A stretch of DNA of 64,000 nucleotides. Source: Isoetes taiwanensis (lineage: Eukaryota; Streptophyta; Lycopodiopsida; Isoetales; Isoetaceae). The notes beneath the pieces are model-generated. The model was given only the letters and a program-made list of their open reading frames with translations. It made no database searches and was not told the origin of the DNA. Of the stretch, positions 11,880 through 23,544 are shown in pieces. Every line of letters starts with the position of its first letter. The first letter of the stretch is position 1. The stretch spans positions 26,271,831 through 26,335,830 of the forward strand of contig JAJEKV010000004.1 in assembly GCA_021234155.1 (NCBI GenBank), read 5' to 3'. The position numbers and the translations under genes are program-made.

Positions 11880-12680
11880 TATGGACTCAATTAAGGGCTC
11901 TTGGGGAGTAGGAAAAAAGTTTCCAACATGAGACTTCCAAACAATAGTAGAGAATAATTATATTTCTTTCTCCCTCTCTTTACGCTCATATTGTTATTGT
12001 AAATTTTGCTACATGAATTCATGACTATTTTCTAAAACCAAAATTTCATCCCCTTGAGTCCAATCAATACGACACCGAGAACAATGCACAAAATCATAAG
12101 ACTGGCATATGCCAACCTCAAAGTATCAAGTTCTAATTGCTTCTTTGCCACTGAAATCACCGTCAGAGTTATTTAACATCTAAGACATGGACAAAAAAAG
12201 ATTGATACTAAAAACAGGTTCTTCAACATTCAGGTAATATCTGAGAAGCTTCGAATTTAAAGGTTGAAGGTTTAATGGTATGATATTTGATAAGGGATTT
12301 GATGACGTAGCAATAATAATGAAAAAAGAAAAAAAAAAGCGATGAACAGAAAGAATAGATGTGAGATGAAGATCGAAAGCGTACAGGGAGATTCAGAGGC
12401 TTCGAAGATGGTTGGGTTTGATCAAGAATAAGGGGTGGATAATTCGGCTGTGAAGATCACTGCTTGGTGTTTCGGCAAACTTATTGAATCCAAGGCAATG
12501 GTTCTGGATCGAGAGAATTGGCTTGCAGGCAAAGAGGGCATCTGATTTTATTTCAGTTTGGTGTGAAGAAACCAAGTCGGCAACAAGCAAGTTGTGATTG
12601 AATTCGGCAGCAAGCAAGTCGGTGGAATTGGCTGCTGGTTCTGAAGTCGGTGGGGATTTTGAAGGTTCTGAAGGCGGGAC
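11880..12680. other. No gene recognised
   Basis: AT-rich sequence. The 74-codon minus-strand frame at 12393-12617 lies just downstream of the kelch pseudogene but has no kelch signature (no paired Gly and no Tyr/Trp spacing), so I do not extend the gene into it. Confidence 0.4.
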
Positions 12681-12689
12681 TTAGAATTT

Positions 12690-13262
12690 TGTCCACAGAT
12701 CATCTCAGGAAGGGGTTTCCATGACTGTGAGGTTCAAACAGATCATCTCAGGAAGGGGCTTCCATAGATTCAGGCTTGGGTTGTAAAATTCTGCCTGGAA
12801 TATTTGGGTTGTAGAATCATGCCCTCCTGCAGCTATAATACAGCCATCTAAAACCCCGCAAGCGAATCGGAGGTAAAATTGAAGGCATAGACTGTAGAAA
12901 TCGTATCATATCATATGTATCATCATTGACTGACTTGCATTTGCAGAAAAGGGGCATACTTTGTGGGAAATCGGGTATGAACTGCAGCCATGTCCAAGCT
13001 TCATTCTTTAGATCCAGCATGCATAGACGGAACTTGGGCAGCGTTCTGATTTTTTGTGCAGTGGGCTTAGATGCCTGTAGAATGCAGATCGCTTTGCTGG
13101 TGAAGCCTTGCGTGCATCTGTAGCTGAAATACGAAGGATTGTTGGTCAATTCCTTCCATTTTTTGCATGCTCCCTACATTGCAGCATGGCTGTGATATGA
13201 AATCCGCCCTAAACATATGCGAAATCATGATCTCTGACTGAACCGGGACTCTATTTCTCTGG
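12690..13262 (-). pseudogene. F-box/kelch-repeat protein fragment
   Basis: On the minus strand the order is: an F-box-like end (ICLGRISYHSHAAM, a stop, then ACKKWKELTNNPSYF at 13175-13130), GFTSKAICILQA, then a kelch segment MLDLKNEAWTWLQFIPDFPQ followed by SMPLFCKCKSV. In another frame there is a second kelch repeat with FACGVLDGCIIAAGGHD and FYNPSLNLWKPLPEM (about 12860-12740). This layout matches plant F-box/kelch proteins of the At1g80440/KFB type, substrate adaptors of SCF ubiquitin ligases. A stop lies in the F-box, and a frameshift with lost sequence lies between the kelch segments. The last segment is followed by a local duplication of CAGATCATCTCAGGAAGGGG (12696-12767). It is certainly inactive. 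Confidence 0.85.
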
Positions 13263-13264
13263 AA

Positions 13265-14379
13265 CCAGCACTAGGATCGAGGCCAAGCTATTTCCGTTTA
13301 CGTTTCTTCCACAACTCCTCATCAAGCCACTTAAACCACTTGGAGCAGAAAGAATAAGCTACGGGTCCGGCTCAAATGTGTTCCATCGCCAGAACTCAGA
13401 AAACTCCCCGGAAAAGTAAGCCAGAAATATGTACCCAGGAAAAAGAATTATACGTGTCGCCAATACCATAAAGCATAAAAGAATCGAATGTTTGGAAACT
13501 GAATTATATATCTGTAGACAAGTTATAATTCGATCCAACTCTATATCTTGGATTTATGATTTATAAAGGTGGAGAACATTATGTTTTTTTAATTTGGAAC
13601 TTTTCTTTCTTTAAATTATCAACTTGAAATGACGTTGCCGCCAACCAACTCCACTGGTTTCAAGGAATCATTCTCTGACATCTTCACTATTTGCAAAACA
13701 TGACTTTTGATGTTTGATGATAGTGTTTGCCATGGTTCATCTTTACAACACGATTGTACATAATATCCTATGCACGATTACACTAGCCTTCTCTACAAAT
13801 GTATCCAAAAATTATGAGGGAGTCCTTATGTTGTACCCAACTACCCTTTATGATGTCTTTGTTGATAGTTGTAAACTTTTTTAACTCTAGAAGGGTTAAG
13901 GGTATCGGGGTTGGGTTTATGGATTTGGGGGTCAAGGATTTATCATAACATGAAGCTTAGAGAACTGAGAGGATGTAAATGCAACTCATAGATGGAACAA
14001 ACAATTATACATATCAACCACGTCATCAAACCACTACAACTTCCAAAGGTAGAGATAATTCCAAAGGGTTTTTATTAAGGACAACTTTTTTAAGCATGGA
14101 TAATACTAAAACCAATGCTAAGTTAAATTTGTCCATGCAAATCGAAAATTATCTATCTATTTTGATTAATATCATGTGAACTTCCCAACACATGACATAC
14201 ATCATTTTGGGTTTGTAAACACACACAACCCCAAAAAAAAAAACTACAACTTAATATGACATCACACACAATCATTCCACACAACCAATATCTAATTGTC
14301 CATTACAATCCCATTGCAATTGTGTTGACTATATAGATTGGATCTATGTTCTTCGATAAAACTTTAAAGTCTTACAAAT
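13265..14379. other. No gene recognised
   Basis: AT-rich intergenic sequence. The only open frame (13979-14179, 66 codons) has no recognisable motif. A run of A residues lies near 14231-14242. Confidence 0.4.
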
Positions 14380-14440
14380 GAATAGAATAGAATAGTTTTT
14401 TTAACGTCCACGGAGACCAAAAGCTTATGCATCCATTATG
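14380..14440 (-). mobile_element. LINE 3' end with (TATTC)n tail
   Basis: Read on the minus strand, GGTCTCCGTGGACGTTAAAA leads into a T/A-rich run and then a short (CTATT)n microsatellite (plus-strand GAATAGAATAGAATAG). The same terminal words end the large LINE at 41.1 kb and the copies at 18.3 and 22.6 kb. Very little body sequence remains, as expected for a strongly 5'-truncated insertion. Confidence 0.6.
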
Positions 14441-14584
14441 TCTATCCATTCTATCCGCACTATGCATTCTATGATTCCTAACCATTCTACGGGCCTAAAG
14501 CTGACAAACACGATTACATGCACACCTTTTTATTGCACTGCATCTATCGATTTCCACATTCACGGCTAATCGCCGGGCACACGT

Positions 14585-15390
14585 TTCTAGTCTAGGGTAA
14601 TTTAAGAGAATCTAGGGGAATCCTCATAGGATCTTAGAGAATCTAGAGGAGTCTCAAGAAAATCTTAGGGAATCTATGGGAATCTTAAGAGAATCTTTGG
14701 GAATCTAGAGGAATCAAAGGGAATGTTCATAAAATGCTTGAGAATCTAAGAGAATCTTGATGGAATCTTGGAATATATAGAGAATATAAGGGAATTTAAG
14801 AAGATCAACATAGAATCTCGAAGAATCTAAGGGAATCTAGAGGAATCTAGCAGAATGTTTATAAAACTCGTGAGAATGTAGGGGAATCTTGATGGAACCT
14901 TGGAGAATCTAAGGGACTTTAGAGAATCCAAGGGAATCTACATAGAATCTTGGAAATCTAAGGGGAGTTAGGGGGATCTTAGTGGAATCTAAGGGAATCT
15001 CAAAGGAATGTTTGGGAATCTAAGGGAATCTTCATAAAATGCTTGAGAATCTAAGGGAATCGTGATGGAATATTGGAGAATCTAGAGAATCTAAGGGAAT
15101 TTAAGAGAATCTACATAGAATCTTGGAGGATCCAAAGGAATCTAACAGAATCTTTATAATATTCTTGAAAGTCTAGAGGAATCTTGATGGGACCTTGGAG
15201 AATCTAGGGGAATCTTTTCTATATACAATCTTATAAAATCTAGAGGAAATTTGGGATCTAAGGAAATCCCAAGAGAATCTTAAAGAATCTACAGAAATGT
15301 TAAGAGAATCTAAGGAAATGTTCATAACATCTTTGAGAATCTAGGGGAATTTTTCTTGAATCTAAGAGGTTCTTTATAGAATCTTCATTA
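14585..15390. repeat. Degenerate GAATCT satellite with higher-order units
   Basis: About 800 bases are built from variants of GAATCTAAGG and GAATCTTGATGG. A longer phrase, (T)TCATAAAATGCTTGAGAATC, followed by GATGGAATCTTGG, recurs at about 14724, 14858, 15030, 15153 and 15320. Spacings alternate near 130 and 170 bases, and the variants TTCATAAAATGC and TTTATAA also alternate. This points to amplification of a dimer of roughly 300 bp. Confidence 0.85.
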
Positions 15391-16034
15391 AATGGCTCAG
15401 AACTTGTACTCCCTCATAGTACAACTACTTGTCTAATCTAACATATATAAAGATTGCTGAGAAGATTTGATTCTTATATTCTCTCTTTATTTTTTGACAC
15501 GTATTCAAGTTTGTCCGGAGGAAAAAATCGAGCAAAAAAAAAAAGTCCAAAAATATTGCTTGATGCCACGTTGATCCAAGTAGTAGGCAAGGTGGGTTTG
15601 CCACGAGCAGACCCAATGGCCTGCCTTTTTAAGAATTTTGGCGACGACCATCGTCTTTGCACTCTTCTCGAAAGCACCGGAGTTTTTTTTTGCATCCACA
15701 GAGACCGCCATTGACACCATAGCTCCGCTTGTATATTTAACTAATATATAATGGGCTAGCTATCCTAAGAATGCTTCAGAATGATGTAGATGCTTGCTTC
15801 AAGATTGCAGAGATTATACCTATGCTCGTTCAGATTGTAACTAGTTGGACAAAATATATGATGCTGATAATTGAAGTTATTCTATAGAACACTGCAATAT
15901 GCCTTCAGACTTGTCAAAGCACTTCTACAGCTGCTAATTTACAATGAATATTGTGTTGAATATGCTTCGAAAATTTGGGAACTTGCGGACTGGCTGTTGA
16001 TTCACATTGCAGCTACCTCAAAAATCAAGACTCT

Positions 16035-16077
<43 letters not shown>

Positions 16078-18300
16078 TTTGGTTATCTAGCTCTATTTGG
16101 GCCTTGAGAGGCCATATAGCCTATATACATTGTCATTTACAATTCAGTACAAAGGATCGGTGTGTGTCTACTGCCCTTATGTATTGCCCCACAACCATGT
16201 GTGGTAGCATGAACAATGAACAGAAATCTGTGGTTTCCGAGCTAAGATGTTCAGTCACACAATTAGCTAGACATATCACTGGGCCAGCACCTTAAAGGAA
16301 AAGAGGACATATGAAGGGATCCAAGAACTACGTTGATCATATTGATGCGTATGGCTAAGATATTCAAGTTTGAATTGTCTCTATTTATTTGAGAATGGAT
16401 TGATTCTTGAATCTAGAAGAAAATATGCCTCAGTTAGAGCCCTATAAGTCTTGGACTTATCTGCAATCTCATCTATCATGTGAACACTTGGAGGAGCAGC
16501 ATCTTCGTAGTCTCCTATCAGAAGCAAAATACTTAGCTTCGATTTATTCAAACTGTTGTATTATGTATCTAAATGCCTATAATTAAGCAGTTAAGTGATC
16601 CAGTTAATCTACATAAACCTCATATTTAATATCCTATGTAGTGACTAAAAATGTGGTGACTAAAAGAGGGAGAGCAATGCAAAAGAAATATGTGTTCCTG
16701 GAAACAACTGTCTACAAAGCCTGCAACTGTCTGGTTAGTTTTACCTTTTTTTCCAATGATATGTAGCATAATTTATGCATTGACTGGATGCCTTATAACT
16801 ATTGCAGAGATGTACGAATGGTTTTGGAATATGGCCAATGAAGAAACGTATCCATCATGTATTATTATCTATACAAAGTTGGACATGTATTATTATCTAT
16901 ACAAAGTTCATTTGAAAATAAAATAACAGCTTGAATTTTGCCTTTGTTGTATGGTGAATTTTAGTTAGGTGTTGCTGTTTGACTGCAATTGCTGTTTGAC
17001 TACAATTACGTAATACCTGTATTCAAAGCTGGCTTTGGAAGATAATCCTTGGAAACGATGCGGGTATAGAAGACATGCTTTATTATATTCTTTTTATTCT
17101 TCTTTTTTTGCCATAATAGCACACGGCAGTGCATAATAGGGCTTCAACGCAACTACAATATCTGACTGTCCAATAGCTAGATCAAATCTCCACCGTCTAG
17201 ATTAGGGCTGGGTCCAACACTTACACTAAAACAAGGATGTGGTGCTACCATTGTATAGGAAAAGCTCAATGAACCGACCATTATCTATGCAAAGCTCAGA
17301 GAACTATTTCCAAAGTTGCGAGTTCAATTCATGGACAATAAAGTGTTCAACTTTTCTATGGACAATAAAGTGTTCAACTTCTCATAGAGAGAAATTTCTA
17401 CACGCATAGATTTTTTTATAGCTTTGCCTTATGTCTTGGCTATGAGATATTGCTTATTGATCTAACATGCCAGTGAGAAGACATTAAAGAGTTGGAGTTG
17501 CATATAACACTGCTTTGAAAGACCAATATGATATCATATGCATTAAGATTAAGTGTGAAAAAAGTCAAGACATCGTGCTTCCAAAGCGAATCTGCAGGAT
17601 TATCATTTATAGGTTACAACTTCGCTTCAAAGAACGCCAAGGCAATCGGGCATTAGTCCTCTACTAGTTTGATCATTTCTCGTGCAAAAATCGAAGCTCT
17701 GCTACAACCCTGAACACCAGATCGTACTCGACACTTCATGCCATCATCAGACTTCAATATGCCCGTACAACAATATAGGTGCTAATAATGTGATGAAATT
17801 TTGCGTTTGTATACACCTCTTATCTTATCTTAAAAAAAAAACCCCCAAATTCTTTCAATGCTCTTTATGTCCACAAACAATTACATAAATTTGATATGTA
17901 AGTATGTAGTTTCTTGATTCCAATCTAGCATGTTGTATACATCACAATTCTCAAAAAACTATTTGGACTTGGCATGGTTGATTTTATTCCCCAAATAAGC
18001 TGCTAATTATGTTCATACATGCATATTTCAAAGTATTTTAACTTTCAGACTCATAAAAAAGTGAAATTTTTTTTCGCACGTAAGAAATAACATAAACGAA
18101 ATCGTTTTCTTAATTTGAATGCACAAGTCTTCATGGCATAATTACGGGAACGACATCCTTCAACCATTAAATCAATTTTCCTGTAGGACACAGAAGTTAT
18201 TTTGCTACATATTCATTGTCTCCTCGTGCCTAGACATCTAGAATCATGCACAAAAAGGAGCACAATATGGTAATATATTCCTAGAATCTAGGGATAATGA
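15391..18300. other. No gene recognised; microsatellite and small duplications
   Basis: Several open frames overlap at 15425-15720 on both strands without motifs. ATGTATTATTATCTATACAA is duplicated at 16855-16912. TGGACAATAAAGTGTTCAAC is duplicated at 17332-17380, just after GCGAGTTCAATTC, a fair B-box match that could mark an old SINE. GCTGTTTGACT is duplicated near 16972-17000. Confidence 0.4.
16034..16080. repeat. (TTTA)n microsatellite
   Basis: Nearly twelve perfect units of TTTA. It encodes the repeated LFIY residues seen when translated, which is why the overlapping frames should not be taken as genes. Confidence 0.98.
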
Positions 18301-18308
18301 CTTTCTCA

Positions 18309-18340
<32 letters not shown>

Positions 18341-18362
18341 GTTTTTTATCGTCCACGAGAAG
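18309..18362 (-). mobile_element. LINE 3' end with (CTAT)n tail
   Basis: The plus strand reads (AGAT)n at 18310-18339, then AAGTTTTTTATCGTCCACGAGA. On the minus strand this is a CTCGTGGACGAT...AAAAAAC terminus followed by a (CTAT)n tail. It matches the terminus of the 41.1 kb LINE with a different microsatellite. Confidence 0.55.
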
Positions 18363-18962
18363 AGAAGACATGAGACTAGTCTATGGTAGTTAGAAATGTA
18401 CAATGAGATTCATTTTGGCCTTATGCACCTGAACTTTCAAATATGAATACGTATTCTGGAGAACCAATTGATAAAAATGTTGACTTCAAACTCTCAACTT
18501 TGACTTGTGGTTAGCATGTTTAGATATAAGTTAGTCAAAATAGGAATTTTGTTAACTTATAAGTAGTCGGGGCATTATATGGACCAATTCAATGGAAGAC
18601 TTTTGGGCTAGAGACATTAATCTCAATTGTCCTCCATGTAAAGCTCCATACACTTTGAACTGTGAATTCTTGGGCTTAAGATCCTTCCAACAACTAGATT
18701 CTTTTATGACTTTTATTTTGACTACAAATTTTAAATTGATGGTGGGTCTTTTTGTTGCATGAAAAACGAGTATATGCAAAGGGCCGGCCTGAAGTAGATA
18801 AATTGACCCCAGTTTGAGCTCTATGTATTCATTTCTCTGGACTAATTCAAAGTTAGGAAACGTAATTGACTAGAAAATCAGGGGAAGCCGAATAAACCAA
18901 GCTCAAAAGTGGGAAAAGCATGCACTGTGGGAACAAAAATAGTGTGAATTCTCAAGGTTTCC

Positions 18963-20298
18963 ATGGAGATAAGAGGAATTTGGATTGCAATCAGGACCCT
19001 CTTCTCTGCCGGAACATATCTGTTTGGTTTAGGGATCCGCACTTACGCCATGGTAGATTTTACCGAGCAGTTCATACACTACAAAACTATCTGCACCGTT
19101 TCTTGTCCAAATTTCTCCTGCTTGACTGTCTTCTTACCTTGCCTTCATGCATTTAATGCACGAAAATATATAATTCTTGGATCTGTTATCTTATTTTTTG
19201 CACATACCCTCAACGCATGTTTGCCCTCAAATTCGACAAGTAGCATGCTCCCTTCAAGTCTGCCTATTTCTTACCGCTCATGCAGTTGTAGAGGCTCTTA
19301 AATCTGCTCAAAGAGTCTTGCAGCTTCAAAGGGTATATCTATTGCAACGATTTCTGTAATTCAGCACAGATTGTTGTCCTTAATCTCTGATTTTTGTTCC
19401 TTTAGCTTCAAGCCTTAACAGTTTTCAAATGGAAGAAAAGAATACTTTCTTTACTCAATTGGGCTTATCGATTGAGATGTTTCAATGTATGGTTTGCAAC
19501 AATTTGCTTGGATTTACTCGCTAAAAGCATTACGTCCCAAGGCAGCCTTTATGCTTGGAATCAATAGAAGCATTGCCCTTATCAACAACATCTTCTTTTC
19601 TCGCATCTTTGATCTTGGGGACTAACGGTTCAAGCTACAAACAAAAATGCGCCTCAAGAAGAATGAAAATCGCTATGGGAATTTTCTCTAGTAAAATAAC
19701 CTTTATCTTTATAAAGCATTGTTATTATTACTACTTAACTGGAAACTAATCTTAATGTTCAAAGCATTATTAATTCGTTTCAGCCTCGGCCTACCTTCGG
19801 TGTTCTTCTCTCCTCTACCTCTTTTACTACAAAGGTGTTAAGGCTTCAATCCAAATCTATCAGGGTAAAGGGAACCACGCAAACATCTTAGCATACAATT
19901 TATTCAACGCGTTTCTTGCCAACATCAAAGTGGCACCTTATCTCTTGTTTTATTTTATTCTACTTTCATCAAGGAAAGTAACCCCTAAGGCACCTCGCAG
20001 AATTATGAAGGCTTTTGCTCTTGCATACATCAGCATGAATGTTGGACCTTTGTATCCTTTGGTCAGTGAATCTCTTGACCAAAACCAACTCGGAACATCT
20101 TCCTTTAGAACCAAAATGCTTCTTGTAGCTTTTGCTAACTTCTCTCTCGATTGTCTCATCACTCCCCAACCTCTACACTTTGTTTCACATATTGACTTCA
20201 CACTATGTATTGGAGTGTATGTCATCTCCATAGCAATTTATGTGATACTTGACAAGAAATGTGGGAAGATGCATTCTGAATCGACAATAGGAGTATGA
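18963..20298 (+). pseudogene. Possible decayed multi-exon membrane protein, family unknown
   Basis: Hydrophobic segments on the plus strand occur over 1.3 kb. The frame at 18963 begins MEIRGIWIAIRTLFSAGTYLF and later has YIILGSVILFFAHTLNACL. Other frames contain VACSLQVCLFLTAHAVVEAL and FATICLDLLAKSI. From about 19780 a longer segment runs to 20298 with AYLRCSSLLYLFYY, ILAYNLFNAFLANIKVAPYL, LLFYFILLSS, KAFALAYISMNVGPLYPLV and CIGVYVISIAIYVILDKKC. Frame changes fall where introns or lesions could be, and stops lie between. The alternation of hydrophobic helices with basic loops suggests a multipass membrane protein, but I recognise no family signature. It could also be chance in AT-rich DNA. 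Confidence 0.35.
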
Positions 20299-20299
20299 A

Positions 20300-21480
20300 C
20301 AAAGCTATATATGTCAGGCAGGAAGGAAAATCAATATGCCTAAGGTAAATGACATTGGCTTATTACCTAATTGCATCTTGTAAATATGTCAATTTCTTGC
20401 AGGTACTATAAGACAAAATTGCACATCACGGTTAATGCAATGTTTAGTGATGTACATTAGTGCCTTACTGTACTTGCAATATGAAATGAGGGCACGAAAC
20501 AAAAAATGCCAAGATGTTACAAAGTAGAAGAAATAGTAGAAAGCATAGTAAATGCCTTATGTCGACATTTATGCTCACAAAAAACGTCAGATTACCATGA
20601 AAAAATTTGGAAATTAGGCTCCAAACCAACAAGAGCACTACAAAGGTGGACATCGCAACACGACGCGTTATATGTCATAGTAGACGTTGCACTGCGACAT
20701 CTTTAGCGGGGGACCCGGCAAAAAGGCATGCCATATGTCGGCAAAGCCAAACTTGTTATATGGTGATAAAAGTCATATTTTGCCGAGCTTGTTGGGAAGC
20801 TATGTTTGGTTGTTGGGGAGCTGAGACCCAAAATGGATGGTGGGTCAGTATGTTGTTTTCTTCATTAGTTGAATTACAATATTGAGGTCCACTATGGATG
20901 GCAGACTAGCTTACGCCATTTTCGTTATCAGTTGAATTGCATTATCATTGTAGTTCTGAAACGATGGAATTCTAATAACATCAACTAACCATGGTCTTGA
21001 GGTATTTGTTAGAGGATTTTAAAGAAATTACCTTTGTTGGACAGAGCGATCATGATATGCATTTGATGAAGAAGACAGGAGGAATCAATGTCATTCATGC
21101 CCAGTCAAAAGTATATGCAAATGTATATGCCAGTAATGGAGGCAAAATGCTATAAAGGAAAGATATATTCTTTCTACAATAAACATGCTTTTGAAGAAAC
21201 ATTAGATTGTTCTTTTTGCTTCTAATTCTAAAGGAGCCAATACTGCTTAAGATTCTCATGGCAGGAGTGAATTCCAACTTGCTGCAACTTTCACTTTTTA
21301 CATATTGCCATGCCAAAATCATTTCTGATCCTATGTCTTCAACAGAGAAATACACTGGAGAAGTTGCATCTGGATCCTTGAAAAAGTCACATGTTTGGAT
21401 TATGTATAGAGCAAAACTATGGCCGTAACTGTCGTGGCATCGATTCAGAATAATATGATCCTTTGATTGTTCATTATCTT
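20300..21480. other. No gene recognised
   Basis: AT-rich sequence. Overlapping short frames near 20465-20885 and 21095-21428 show no motif. Confidence 0.4.
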
Positions 21481-21494
21481 TATATAGAAGCCTG

Positions 21495-21800
21495 TAGACT
21501 GGAGAATAATCAATTAAGCGAAGCTATTCCAAAAAGTCTTTTTGCATTGCCTGCCTTAAGATTCTCTTCCCTGTCCTTTGGATTCTGTTGTTAAAAAATT
21601 AGATGTATCTTTTAGTCAATTGAGTGATATTGCATGAGCTTAGCAAGCTGCATTATGTTATATGGTCCAATGCATCTATTAATTTCTCTTCTGGCATTAT
21701 ACCTAAGGGATTAGGCAGTTTAAATATTGATCTCAGCCACAATATGCTTACAGAAAGTATTCCACCTTTTAAAAAATGTGAGTCTTCAAGTGACACTGGA
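21495..21800 (+). pseudogene. Leucine-rich-repeat fragment
   Basis: The text reads LENNQLSEAIPKSLFALPAL, then (after stops) ELSKLHYV, and SSGIIPKGLGSLNIDLSHNM followed by LTESIP. These are plant-type LRRs with the LxGxIP spacing of receptor-like kinases and proteins. The frame changes at least once and there are stops (KI-TAG-like breaks near 21600). No kinase or transmembrane domain follows. Only three or four repeats remain. Confidence 0.65.
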
Positions 21801-22089
21801 TCTCGGCTACACCTATTTACAAGGACAAATTCTTACAGAGAGCTAGGTAATTTACTTGCTTCAGGATGCAGCAAAAACTATTTCTACATCGTTAGGAATA
21901 TGTTATATCACCCACGTTATTGGAGCATTTGAATCATCATTTTAATAATTGATTTAACTGTAATAATGGTGAATATATATAAGTTTGAAGTGGTTATTTA
22001 AAAGTGCCAATATTACTTTATACTACATCGCCATGGTTATATATATATATATTTTAAATAGTCCCGAGGGCCCGAAATTTTTCAACACA

Positions 22090-22590
22090 ATACACATAAC
22101 CATAGACCATTATTATAATTAATGTAAAACCCTCTCTACACATCCCACATTGTTTGGGCATATATCAACAACCTTCAACTTTAAACCTAAGACCACTTTT
22201 CGTTTGGGTGCATATTTATATGCGTTGCAACGTACTGCAGCGAGAGCATCTCCACGTATAAGAAATGTGTCAAAATGGAACCATTAGGTAGATGTACTTC
22301 AAATCTTAGGGTATGTGACTAATTTAACTGTACAACATACCCCAACTTGTGGAAGCATACTCCACAAGGAACTCCATGACCCAGATCGTGGAATAACCCG
22401 TGACTATGCTCATTCCACAACTCTCGAGGCCTGAAGGCGCAACTTGTGTGAACATGCACCCAAACAAAAAGGGGTCTTGGAGGAAAATAAGTTTAAAGAT
22501 TAAAGGTTGTGAATATGCGCCCAAATAATGTGGGATGTGTAGGGAGGGTTTTACATTAACTATAATGGTTTATGGTTTGGTTGTGTGTAT
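22090..22590. mobile_element. MITE-like element with ~135-bp terminal inverted repeats
   Basis: The left arm, about 22090-22220, starts ATACACATAACCATA. The right arm, about 22449-22590, ends TGGTTTGGTTGTGTGTAT. They are inverted copies with shared words such as AATGTAAAACCCTC, CTACACATCCCACATT and GTTTGGGTGCAT, at roughly 80-85% by eye. The centre (about 225 bp) has no open frame. This is a non-autonomous DNA element with long inverted repeats (Mutator- or foldback-like). A target duplication could not be read because the right end abuts a LINE 3' end. Confidence 0.85.
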
Positions 22591-22650
22591 AGATGGATAA
22601 CTGAAACTTTTACGTCCACAGAGACCACAACAGGCCATGGAAAAGTACAG
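22591..22650 (-). mobile_element. LINE 3' end with short GATG-type tail
   Basis: On the minus strand the text is CCTGTTGTGGTCTCTGTGGA, then CGTAAAAG, then TTTCAGTTATCCATCTAT. The GGTCTC..GTGGACGT words match the other LINE termini in the window. The microsatellite is short and degenerate. Confidence 0.5.
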
Positions 22651-22694
22651 ATGTTGGACCTACTAGAGATAACCAGCTAGGGATTCTGAGGCTA

Positions 22695-23525
22695 CTAGTC
22701 AAGAATAAGAGTTGTGCCTCCTGTGTATACTGCCCACTTTAAGAACAAAAGGCACATCATCAATGCGCATGGAGATGCCAACAAAGAACTTGATTTTGCT
22801 ACCCAGTAGATAGTGATGAAACCGTTGGACACAAAAGATATGTCCAAGTGCTTCCTGTTCCGTGGCAGAATAATTTTTCTCAGCAGGGTTGAGTTTCCTG
22901 CTTGCATAGCGAATAGGTTTGCCAAGCTGAGAATCATATTCCTGGGAAAGAACATCATCAATAGCAAAAGCTGAGATATCAACATGGACATGAAATGGTT
23001 TGTCCCATTGAGGTGGAACAAGATCAGGGGCTTGAGTAAGCAGAATCTTCAATTTTTGAAAAGCCGCATACGCCTGGGGATTCCAAGCCCAAGTGGATTC
23101 ATCACTTGGAGTTTATGAATAGAATCCGCAATGGCAGCAAGTCCAGGAATGAAGATAGAGTAATAATTTACCTTGCCAAGGAATGAACGTGTTTCCTTAA
23201 TGTTGGTAGGGGCTTGAGCTTTGAGCACGCAACTGATCTTCACAGGGTCCATGGTAATGCTGTCTTTACTGACAACGTGGCCAAGAAGAACACCCGAAGT
23301 GACACAAAAAGTACACTTCTCTGGATTTAGATTAATTCTAGATTCATCACATTTTTGAAAAACCAACTCCAGTTTGATGAGATGTTCATCCATGGAGCTA
23401 TAAGCAGAAAAGTCATCTTGAAAGACTTGCAGAAAAGCATTTTCTTTCATGTAATCCTGAAAAACAGAAAGCATAATGCGTTGAAAAGTAGAGAGGTGTA
23501 AGATAGGGCTGCCCATTGGCACCAT
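22695..23525 (-). pseudogene. Ty3/gypsy reverse transcriptase and RNase H fragment
   Basis: The minus strand carries the RT palm region with FQDDFSAYSS (the xxDD active site of Tat/Athila-type elements), CTFCVTSGVLLGHVVSKD and ETRSFLGKVNYY. After a frame change near 23050 it continues into RNase H: FHVHVDISAFAIDDVLSQ, YASRKLNPAEKNYSATEQEA and FHHYLLGSKIKFFV. The N-terminal RT half, integrase and LTRs are absent. The 5' end of the fragment is cut where an L1-type sequence begins on the other strand. Confidence 0.9.
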
Positions 23526-23544
23526 ATTCCTAATAGTTGCTGAA

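Noticed and set aside
15975-16295. Open frame with LFIYLFIY repeats
   Set aside because: Encoded by the (TTTA)n microsatellite.
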